From Psychrobium sp. MM17-31 (GTDB lineage: Bacteria; Pseudomonadota; Gammaproteobacteria; Enterobacterales; Psychrobiaceae): 64,000 nucleotides of DNA. The stretch is from NCBI RefSeq assembly GCF_022347785.1, contig NZ_JAKRGA010000006.1, positions 62,001-126,000 on the forward strand, in the 5' to 3' direction. The position numbers and the translations under genes were made by a program. Shown here one piece after another: positions 1 through 7,239 of this stretch (positions are counted from its first letter, which is position 1; every line of letters begins with the position of its first letter). The notes beneath the pieces are model-generated. The model saw nothing but the letters and a program-made list of their open reading frames with translations, searched no databases and had not been told where the DNA came from.

Positions 1-1
1 T

Positions 2-3000
2 TATGTGCTTTACATCATTGGCTCGGTATTTGGTAACTCTCCTTTATTGGCAAATTCATCGCCAATTTTAGAATCTGGCTCAGGTTTTTCCTCATTGTTA
101 GAACCTTACGGGTTTATTGCCTTTATGGCGCAATCTGCCACCTGGAGTGTTGAGCAGAAAAACGTGTTGATGCCAATGCTGTCAGGTGATCTACTCCTCA
201 ATCGCATTTTGTGGTTGGCGATAAGCGCAGGTCTATTTGCCTTTACCTATCAGTGTTTTAGTTTTAGAAAAGCCAAAACTGTTAAAGCCCAAAAAGCTGA
301 ACCTGCAAAAACTCTTGGTGGCCGTTTGTTTACTCAGTGGCAAGCGGTGGCGGTGAATCACGATTTTAACCGCTTTAACTTGGCCATTTGGTGGTCGAAG
401 ATAAAGCTAGAGTACCGCACTGTCACTAGAGGATTTACCTTTATTGTCTTACTGGTGGTGACCGTGGTGTTTTCAGTCGCATTATTAATTGGCAATATTT
501 TCTCGGGGCCGATCTCTGGTGGGCAACCTTACTTCCCGTCAACAGAATTAATTTTAGAAATGTTAGAACAGCCGCTATCTGATATCGGTATGTTAGTGGC
601 AATTTTCTACACGGTAGAGCTGTTTTGGAATGAGCGTAACGTTAATATCAACGGTTTAGTTGATGCGACGCCAACGCGAAATTTTACTTTGTATTTCGCT
701 AAATTGGCCACGGTATTAGCCGTTGGCTTTAGCTTAATTACCGTTAGCATTTTGTGTGCGATTGCCTTTCAGTTGAGCCAGCAATATTACGCCATCGATT
801 TGTTTATTTACCTGTCGTTGTATTACTACGCTGGCGTACCTATTTTATTGATTACCTTGCTGACATTGTTTTTGCAGCGCTTTGCTTCCACCAAGTCATT
901 GGGGCTGTTATTTGGCTTTGGTGTGTTCTTTGCCAATATTTTTGCTAAGGCAATATTATTTGAGCATCCGTTGATTTCATTCGCTTATCGCCCACAGTTT
1001 ATTTTTTCGGATATGACGGAAGCTCACTATCACCTCGATGCGCTCCATTGGTATAACGCTTATTGGTTGAGTTTCGCCCTAATCTTAGCGGTACTGACAG
1101 TTAAGATGTGGCAGCGTGGAATATCTACAGTCAATCAAAGTATTGGCAAAGTTGGTGTCGCGACACTGTCAGTAGCTGTTATTGGAATGCTGGCAAGTGG
1201 CAGTTACATCTATTCGCAAGTGAACGTTAAGCATGAATTTTTAACAGCTGAGCAGCGTTTTGATCAGCAAGAGCAATATGAAAAGCGCTATCAGTCGTTT
1301 AAAAATATGGCTGTGCCGACGGTGACTGATATTACTGCCGATGTGGATATTTTCCCGCGTGATCGCAGTTATCAAGTAAAAGGGCGTTATCAATTTCAGA
1401 ATAAAACGGCGCAACCGATTGATAAGCTATTAATTTCAGTGGTTAGTAGCGGTGCTATCGATGCAGAGTTAACCCTCGATGGTGCTTCATTAATTGAGTT
1501 TGATGAAGTGAATAACCAATATATCTATCAATTTAACAAGCCGTTGTTGCCAAATGCAGTTGGCGGGCTGAGTTTCACCTATGACATTACTCATAGTCCT
1601 TTTGTTGAATTAGATGGCGAGCATTATGTGACTGAAAGAGGCTCTTACATCGAGCTGGAAGATGTGATGCCTCAGTTTGGTTATGATTCTCGTTTGGCCA
1701 TTAACAGTGAACGCGAGCGCGAAAAGCGCAATCTAGCGTCAATGTTATACCCTGCGCCAACTCGTAGCGATCAAAAAGTTGCAGACGATTGGGTTAATTT
1801 TGAAACCACCGTCTCGACCAGTGCCGATCAATCTGTGGTTGCGGTAGGTAAGTTAGTAAATAGCTGGCAAGAGGGCGATAGAAACTATTTCCACTATAAG
1901 TCTAACGGCAAGATCAACACGCAGTTTGCTTACGTATCGGCCGAGTTTACTGAGCACAAAAAACACCACAAGGGTGTGGATATCACGATATATCATCATC
2001 CTAAGCACAATAAAGACAATGCCTTGGTGAATCATGCGCTAACCCATACCATGGATTATTTTGCGAAAAACTTTAAGCCTTATGAAAATGATTATTTTAC
2101 GGTGGCTGAGTTACCATATTTTTCGAGTAATCAATCTTTTGGTAGTGCGCAACCCGGCGTGTACTTAGGCGTCGAAAACCGTTTCTTTAATCTCAATAAC
2201 GAAGGGGCTGAGGTAAATCCGTTGTTGCGCGGTGTCTCTCACGAGTTTGCCCATCAATATTGGGGGAACTATATTGAGCCGAATTATATTGGCGGTTATG
2301 CGGTGCTCACAGAAACCTTGTGTAAATACACTGAATTAGTGATGGCACGCCAGCTGTATGGTGAGTATGCGGCTAATGAAGAAGTGCATCTGTCGATTGA
2401 TCGCTACTTAAATATGCGCTCGTACAATCCACGTATCGAAAATCCGTTATACGCCGCTGGGTTTGAACCTTTCATCTACTACTCTAAGGGTAAGCAAGTG
2501 ATGCATGCGATGTTGGGATTGTTGGGTGAGGAGAAAATTAATCTCGCGCTGAAAGGGTTGTTGGCCTCTCATGGTTATCCAAAAAAGCCGACTTCACTCG
2601 ATTTGCTCGATGCTTTCTATGGTGTGGCTAATGATAAGCAAAAGCTAATTATCGATGACATGTTTAAGCGCGTAGTGTTTCATGACTTTGAAATTCATAG
2701 CGCGGAAACAGCGGTTAACTCTGAAGGGCTTTATGCCACCCAAATCGATGTTAGCACTTTGAAGTTGGTGTTAGATCACAAGACCAATCAAGAAGTGGCT
2801 GAGCTTATCGATGACGTTATTGAAATTGGTTTGTATAGTGGTTTTCCAGAGGTTGATAATAGCAATATGCTGACCTTAACCGAGCTGCACTTTAACAGTG
2901 ATCGCAGTAAGGTAACTGTGTATTCGACGGAAAAACCGCAATACGTGCAGATAGATCCAAATCGCTATCGCATCGACCGCGCGGTCGCGAACAATGTGAT

Positions 3001-3013
3001 GGAAATACATTAG
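2..3013 (+). CDS. ABC-2 type permease fused to M1-family zinc peptidase domain (5' truncated)
   Basis: The frame is open to the left edge, so the true start lies outside the window. Roughly the first 400 residues are membrane segments of an ABC-2 permease; the rest is a large extracytoplasmic region ending in an M1 (gluzincin) aminopeptidase-like domain. The zinc motif HEFAH is seen near residue 746, followed by QYWGN as in M1 enzymes. The downstream glutamate (in VLTET) is 19 residues after the motif, where the canonical spacing is 18, and the exopeptidase motif is divergent (GVEN). Such fusions usually sit beside an ABC ATPase gene, which would be to the left of the window. The family assignment is firm; the substrate and whether peptide cleavage is coupled to transport are unknown. 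Confidence 0.85.
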   Translation, partial: YVLYIIGSVFGNSPLLANSSPILESGSGFSSLLEPYGFIAFMAQSATWSVEQKNVLMPMLSGDLLLNRILWLAISAGLFAFTYQCFSFRKAKTVKAQKAEPAKTLGGRLFTQWQAVAVNHDFNRFNLAIWWSKIKLEYRTVTRGFTFIVLLVVTVVFSVALLIGNIFSGPISGGQPYFPSTELILEMLEQPLSDIGMLVAIFYTVELFWNERNVNINGLVDATPTRNFTLYFAKLATVLAVGFSLITVSILCAIAFQLSQQYYAIDLFIYLSLYYYAGVPILLITLLTLFLQRFASTKSLGLLFGFGVFFANIFAKAILFEHPLISFAYRPQFIFSDMTEAHYHLDALHWYNAYWLSFALILAVLTVKMWQRGISTVNQSIGKVGVATLSVAVIGMLASGSYIYSQVNVKHEFLTAEQRFDQQEQYEKRYQSFKNMAVPTVTDITADVDIFPRDRSYQVKGRYQFQNKTAQPIDKLLISVVSSGAIDAELTLDGASLIEFDEVNNQYIYQFNKPLLPNAVGGLSFTYDITHSPFVELDGEHYVTERGSYIELEDVMPQFGYDSRLAINSEREREKRNLASMLYPAPTRSDQKVADDWVNFETTVSTSADQSVVAVGKLVNSWQEGDRNYFHYKSNGKINTQFAYVSAEFTEHKKHHKGVDITIYHHPKHNKDNALVNHALTHTMDYFAKNFKPYENDYFTVAELPYFSSNQSFGSAQPGVYLGVENRFFNLNNEGAEVNPLLRGVSHEFAHQYWGNYIEPNYIGGYAVLTETLCKYTELVMARQLYGEYAANEEVHLSIDRYLNMRSYNPRIENPLYAAGFEPFIYYSKGKQVMHAMLGLLGEEKINLALKGLLASHGYPKKPTSLDLLDAFYGVANDKQKLIIDDMFKRVVFHDFEIHSAETAVNSEGLYATQIDVSTLKLVLDHKTNQEVAELIDDVIEIGLYSGFPEVDNSNMLTLTELHFNSDRSKVTVYSTEKPQYVQIDPNRYRIDRAVANNVMEIH

Positions 3014-3039
3014 CATCACAATGTTAGTCAGCTTTGATT

Positions 3040-3071
3040 GACAGTCGATATAACCTTTTATATCGACTGTC
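3040..3071. other. Perfect 14-bp hairpin between genes
   Basis: GACAGTCGATATAA (3040-3053) and its exact complement (3058-3071) surround the tetraloop CCTT. It lies 27 bp after the stop of the permease-peptidase gene. There is no T-tract on either side, so it is not a standard intrinsic terminator. It may protect an mRNA 3' end or act with Rho. Confidence 0.6.
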
Positions 3072-3111
3072 GTTGGACTTTAGTTGAGGACGATGATACA
3101 AAACGCTCTTT

Positions 3112-3155
3112 AGACGACTCGATGAGTCGTTCATCAATAATAATAAGAGTCGTCT
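3112..3155 (+). promoter_or_regulatory. Alternative hairpins over the sstT ribosome-binding region
   Basis: AGACGACTC (3112-3120) can pair with GAGTCGT (3124-3130; 7 bp, loop GAT) or with GAGTCGTCT (3147-3155; 9 bp), which ends one base before the sstT ATG at 3157. The two pairings exclude each other, and only the second hides the start region. The complementarity is seen directly; a regulatory switch is inference. Confidence 0.45.
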
Positions 3156-3156
3156 T

Positions 3157-4359
3157 ATGATCGAAAAAATCAAATCACTTGGCCTTGTTAGCCAAATCAT
3201 TGTCGGGATTATTCTCGGTGTCGCAATTGCTTTATCAGCGCCAGAAATGGCCAAGTCACTGTCTTTGTTTGGTGATCTCTTCATTAAAGGTTTAAAGGCT
3301 GTTGCTCCTATTTTGGTATTTGTATTGGTGGCGGCGTCGATTGCCAATCAAAAGCAAGATAGCGATGCCAACATTAAGCCTATCGTTGGTTTGTATTTTT
3401 TAGGCACCCTCAGTGCGGCGATGGTGGCAGTGTTAATGAGTTTCGCATTTCCAACCATGCTGACCTTAGATCTCGCTGGCGCTAATGCAAACCCGCCACA
3501 GGGGTTAAGCGAGGTTTTGAAAACACTGGCATTTAAAATTGTTGATAACCCAATCAATGCCATTATGACGGGTAACTTCGTTGGTATCTTGGCTTGGGGT
3601 ATTGGTTTAGGTATCGCCTTAAAGCATGCCAATGAGTCGACTAAAAGTACTGTGCAAGATATGTCGAATGCCGTGTCATCGATTGTGCGTTTAGTGATTA
3701 AATTTGCACCGCTAGGTGTTATGGGCTTAGTCGCCAATACTGTGGCGACAACAGGTTTTGACACGCTATCAGAATACAGCCGCTTAGTCGCAGTGCTAGT
3801 GAGCTCGATGCTGATGATTGCATTAATTATCAATCCTCTGATTGTGTTTACTGTCACTAAGAAAAATCCGTATCCGTTAGTGCTTACTTGCTTGCGTGAG
3901 TCTGGCATTACAGCATTCTTTACTCGCAGCTCTGCGGCAAATATCCCTGTTAATATGGCGTTGTGTAAGAAGCTTAACTTGCATGAAGACACCTATTCGG
4001 TATCTATTCCACTAGGCGCAACGGTAAATATGGCGGGTGCTGCCATTACCATTACCGTACTAACCCTAGCAACGGCGAATACCTTGGGAATTGATGTCGA
4101 TTTCACCACTGCTATTTTATTGAGTTTGGTTGCATCAGTTGCTGCTTGTGGCTCATCTGGCGTAGCTGGTGGTTCACTATTGTTAATTCCATTAGCTTGT
4201 AGCTTGTTTGGTATTACTGATGACATCGCGATGCAAGTGGTTGCGATTGGCTTTATTATCGGTGTGATCCAAGATTCAGCTGAGACAGCACTAAATAGTT
4301 CTACCGACGTTGTTTTTTCTGCCGCCGCTTCACATTTTGTTACAAGTGAAGAGCAATAA
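3157..4359 (+). CDS. sstT: Serine/threonine:Na+ symporter SstT
   Basis: This is a 400-residue inner-membrane protein of the dicarboxylate/amino acid:cation symporter family, collinear with SstT, which imports serine and threonine with sodium. The sequence shows the N-terminal helix after [16 protein letters not shown], the serine-rich re-entrant loop region ([12 protein letters not shown]), and the conserved [10 protein letters not shown] and [12 protein letters not shown] segments. The length matches the family. It appears monocistronic, with a leader able to form alternative hairpins at the start codon. Threonine import would fit with the kbl-tdh threonine degradation operon further right, but that link is inference. 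Confidence 0.93.
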   Translation: MIEKIKSLGLVSQIIVGIILGVAIALSAPEMAKSLSLFGDLFIKGLKAVAPILVFVLVAASIANQKQDSDANIKPIVGLYFLGTLSAAMVAVLMSFAFPTMLTLDLAGANANPPQGLSEVLKTLAFKIVDNPINAIMTGNFVGILAWGIGLGIALKHANESTKSTVQDMSNAVSSIVRLVIKFAPLGVMGLVANTVATTGFDTLSEYSRLVAVLVSSMLMIALIINPLIVFTVTKKNPYPLVLTCLRESGITAFFTRSSAANIPVNMALCKKLNLHEDTYSVSIPLGATVNMAGAAITITVLTLATANTLGIDVDFTTAILLSLVASVAACGSSGVAGGSLLLIPLACSLFGITDDIAMQVVAIGFIIGVIQDSAETALNSSTDVVFSAAASHFVTSEEQ

Positions 4360-4438
4360 ATTGTACCTATAGGCGATTGTATACATAGACATAATATGTC
4401 AGTATGCGCGCCGTTTATTAATCTTGTGAGAGAATCTT

Positions 4439-5968
4439 ATGTTTACTAAGAAAAATCTGACTCTAGCTGCAACTGTTGCTGCCTTGGGTCTAAGTAATTC
4501 TGCGTTTGCTGAAAAGTTCGAGTTTTCATCAAGCTCAACTAAAGCTGGTGCTGTTGTTGTATTTCAAGCTGGCGATCAAGCGTCACCTGATTTAAGCCGT
4601 TTGGACAAGCAATCTCAATCGCAAATTTCTAACGCATTAAAAGCGGCAGATTTTTCTGGTAAATCAAAGCAAATGGTTGAGATTTTAGCGCCAGTAGGTA
4701 TGGACGCTAAGCGTCTGATTGTTGTTGGTTTAGGTGACGACGCCAAATTAAACGCAGGTGACGTTAACCTTGTAGGTGCGGACATCAGCGCTAAATTAAA
4801 ATCTAGCAAAGTTGAGAATGTTCAAGTATTTACGCAAGGTATTTCTGATAGCGTAAGCAATGCTAACTTCGCTGCTGAACTAGCACACGGCATCAACTTA
4901 CGTGCTTACAAGTACGACAAATACTTATCCAAGAAACGTCCTGCAGAGAAAAACTACCACGTTGTTGTTTCTCAGCCTGCAAAAGCAGAGTCGCGTTACG
5001 AGTCGTTAGAAGCTATCGAGCAAGGTGTATTCTTAGCTCGTGACTTAACGACCGAAGTTCCAACGGAAATGACGCCAGTAGATTTTGCTAAAGCGGCAAA
5101 AGAACTTAAAAAACTAGGCGTAAAAGTTAAGATTTTAAAACCTAAGCAAATCAAAAAGATGGGCATGGGCGCACTTTATGCAGTAGGTAAGGGTTCGTCT
5201 GAAGGTTCACGCCTCGTTGTTGCACACTGGAAAGGTAGCGACGATGCACCTATCGCTTTAGTTGGTAAAGGTATCACTTTCGATTCAGGCGGTTACAACG
5301 TTAAAACTGGTAGCTCAATTGCTAACATGAAATCTGACATGGCTGGTGCTGCAGCAGTACTTGGTACAGTTAAAGCGATGGCATTACAAAAAGCACCAGT
5401 TAACGTGGTTGCAGTAATGGGTATGGCGGCCAACATGGTTTCTGAAAACTCTGTTGCACCAGGTGACATCGTAATGACTGCTGAAGGTAAGAGCGTTGAG
5501 ATCTTAAACACTGACGCAGAAGGTCGTTTAGTTCTATCTGACAGTTTATGGTATGCACGTAAAAACTTTGAACCTAAAGTAATGGTTGATGTTGCAACCT
5601 TAACTGGTTCTAAAATCCGCGCCGTTGGTAACCGTTACATTGGTTTATTTAGTAACGACGAAGAGCTAGTGACTCAATTAACAGCGTCTGGCGATATCGT
5701 TGGTGAGAAATTATGGCGTCTACCGCTTGCATACGGCGACATGCTAAAGAGCCCTGTTGCTGATTTGCGCAACATCGGTAAAGGCGGTCCTGGTGCAACA
5801 ACTGCTGCTATGTTCCTAAAAGAGTTCACTGGCGACACGCGTTGGGCACACTTAGACATCGCTGGTAATGCACTAACTGCATCTGACAAAGGTGTAACAC
5901 AAGCTGGCGGTACTGGTCACGGCGTTCGTCTTCTAAGCCACTGGATTTTAAACACTCAAGTTAAGTAA
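4439..5968 (+). CDS. Exported M17 leucyl aminopeptidase
   Basis: This 509-residue M17 metallopeptidase removes N-terminal residues from peptides using two metal ions. The catalytic region carries the metal and active-site motifs GKGITFDSGG, KSDMAGAA and NTDAEGRL, so the enzyme should be active. Unlike cytosolic PepA it begins with a clear Sec signal peptide (MFTKKN, a hydrophobic stretch, then SAFA before EKFEF), so it is probably periplasmic or secreted. The start has GTGAGAG just upstream, and a strong terminator follows. An exported form suits a marine bacterium feeding on peptides. It should not be named pepA without phylogeny, because a cytosolic paralogue is likely elsewhere. Confidence 0.9.
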   Translation: MFTKKNLTLAATVAALGLSNSAFAEKFEFSSSSTKAGAVVVFQAGDQASPDLSRLDKQSQSQISNALKAADFSGKSKQMVEILAPVGMDAKRLIVVGLGDDAKLNAGDVNLVGADISAKLKSSKVENVQVFTQGISDSVSNANFAAELAHGINLRAYKYDKYLSKKRPAEKNYHVVVSQPAKAESRYESLEAIEQGVFLARDLTTEVPTEMTPVDFAKAAKELKKLGVKVKILKPKQIKKMGMGALYAVGKGSSEGSRLVVAHWKGSDDAPIALVGKGITFDSGGYNVKTGSSIANMKSDMAGAAAVLGTVKAMALQKAPVNVVAVMGMAANMVSENSVAPGDIVMTAEGKSVEILNTDAEGRLVLSDSLWYARKNFEPKVMVDVATLTGSKIRAVGNRYIGLFSNDEELVTQLTASGDIVGEKLWRLPLAYGDMLKSPVADLRNIGKGGPGATTAAMFLKEFTGDTRWAHLDIAGNALTASDKGVTQAGGTGHGVRLLSHWILNTQVK

Positions 5969-5984
5969 TTTGATTATCCATTTG

Positions 5985-6010
5985 AAAAAGCTGCTTCGGC
6001 AGCTTTTTTT
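5985..6010 (+). terminator. Intrinsic terminator after the M17 aminopeptidase
   Basis: AAAAAGCTGC, loop TTCG, GCAGCTTTTT followed by more T. The A-tract on the left could let it work in both directions. Confidence 0.9.
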
Positions 6011-6192
6011 ATGTCTATTCGACGATAATTCACGACTACATGGAGGATGAGGAGAATAGTCAGAATGAATAGCTATATCTCAGGACTATAAAGCTGATAT
6101 TACATAATCATTTGTCTATAGACTAACCAATTTATCAGGGGTAATATTTCTTTGATATTCAGGCAAGTAACGCTATGTAGATTGGGGTAGTT

Positions 6193-7050
6193 TTGTTTTA
6201 CGATTTTCAAACATTTAGTCTCGATACCACTAATCGTCAATTGGTAATTGGCGGCGAAGCTGTCGAAATTGATGAGCGTGCTTTTGTCCTTTTTGACGCC
6301 TTGATTACTGCTTACCCTGAAACCTGTACTAAGCAACAGCTACTGGAATGTATTTGGCCTGATACGGTGGTGAGCGAGTGGTCTCTGTCAAAGCTGATTT
6401 CAGATATACGTAAAGTGTTCAAAAGTGCTGGTTACGATGGCCCTTTATTGCAAACGGTCCACGGTAAGGGCTATCGGTTAGCGGTAGAACTGGCCAAGGC
6501 GCTTGAAGGAGAGTCTGAACAGCAGAAATCACAAGAGCAAACGTCAGCTAAGCCTGATTCGACGAAGCTCAATATCAATAAAAAGCCACTCATTTTATTT
6601 TCAGTGTTGTTGGCGATAGTGATGATCGCTGTTTCTCAGTTCAATAAAACAAATTTGGTTACGCAAGAGCCAGCTGGTGCCATTGGTCGCATTCTGTGGG
6701 TTGACGACAATCCATCTAATAACGAAAAAGAGCGCGCTTATTTCGAGGCCAATAAAATTGCGGTTTATCCCATAGAGTCTACCGAAAAAGCGCTCAGGTT
6801 ATTGTCGTTATATCAATATCAAGCAGTTATCTCAGATATGGGGCGACAAGAAGATAAGCTAGCAGGGATCCACCTGTTAGAGCAGATGCGCGCCGCTGAA
6901 AATGACACACCTTTTGTTTTATATACTTGGCATTCGACGCCTGAACTCGAAAAAGAGATTACCGATTTAGGTGGCCAAGCCGTCGCTGTTGACTCTCAGT
7001 CATTATATAAATATATCGAGAACTATATTGCCGTAGCGCAACAAGAATAA
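6193..7050 (+). CDS. Membrane-anchored winged-helix regulator with C-terminal receiver-like domain
   Basis: This 285-residue protein has three parts. Residues 1-97 are an OmpR/PhoB-type winged helix (ending VHGKGYRLAV) like the N-termini of CadC and ToxR. A hydrophilic linker follows, then one membrane helix at about 133-149 preceded by NINKK. Residues 166-280 resemble a response-regulator receiver: ILWVDD with acidic pair D171/D172, candidate phospho-acceptor D215 in VISDMG, and T245. The conserved lysine near the end is not evident. By the positive-inside rule the receiver-like part would be periplasmic, where no phosphodonor is known. The start is TTG with GGGG upstream and an in-frame stop just before it. 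It may control the adjacent lipoprotein gene through phased repeats at 7091. Confidence 0.8.
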   Translation: MFYDFQTFSLDTTNRQLVIGGEAVEIDERAFVLFDALITAYPETCTKQQLLECIWPDTVVSEWSLSKLISDIRKVFKSAGYDGPLLQTVHGKGYRLAVELAKALEGESEQQKSQEQTSAKPDSTKLNINKKPLILFSVLLAIVMIAVSQFNKTNLVTQEPAGAIGRILWVDDNPSNNEKERAYFEANKIAVYPIESTEKALRLLSLYQYQAVISDMGRQEDKLAGIHLLEQMRAAENDTPFVLYTWHSTPELEKEITDLGGQAVAVDSQSLYKYIENYIAVAQQE

Positions 7051-7090
7051 TCCGCTAAATTATCAGTAAATCGACGATTTAGCTGTCGAT

Positions 7091-7142
7091 TCAAAAGATT
7101 TCAAAACCTTTCAAACTCAAGCCCCGTCAAGTTATGGATAAT
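7091..7142 (+). promoter_or_regulatory. Three 10-bp-phased TCAAA repeats and a -10 box upstream of the lipoprotein gene
   Basis: TCAAAAGATT, TCAAAACCTT and TCAAACTCAA start at 7091, 7101 and 7111, exactly one helical turn apart. Further TCAA copies occur at 7117 and 7127. A GATAAT -10 candidate is at 7137-7142, with no good -35 at the right distance (AACTCA). OmpR/PhoB-type winged helices bind direct repeats at 10-11 bp and can replace a -35 contact. The neighbouring wHTH protein is the obvious candidate; that is inference. Confidence 0.5.
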
Positions 7143-7239
7143 GATTCTGCTGATTTTTTCGCTTTGTGAAAAAACGAAGAAATCCATCGCTCTCAATTGG
7201 TGTAAGCAAATATCACTTAGTGATATTAAGGATCTAAAC

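Noticed and set aside
3348-3992. 214-residue open frame antisense to sstT
   Set aside because: It lies wholly inside the well-supported sstT gene on the other strand and its product resembles no family; it is a codon-bias shadow.
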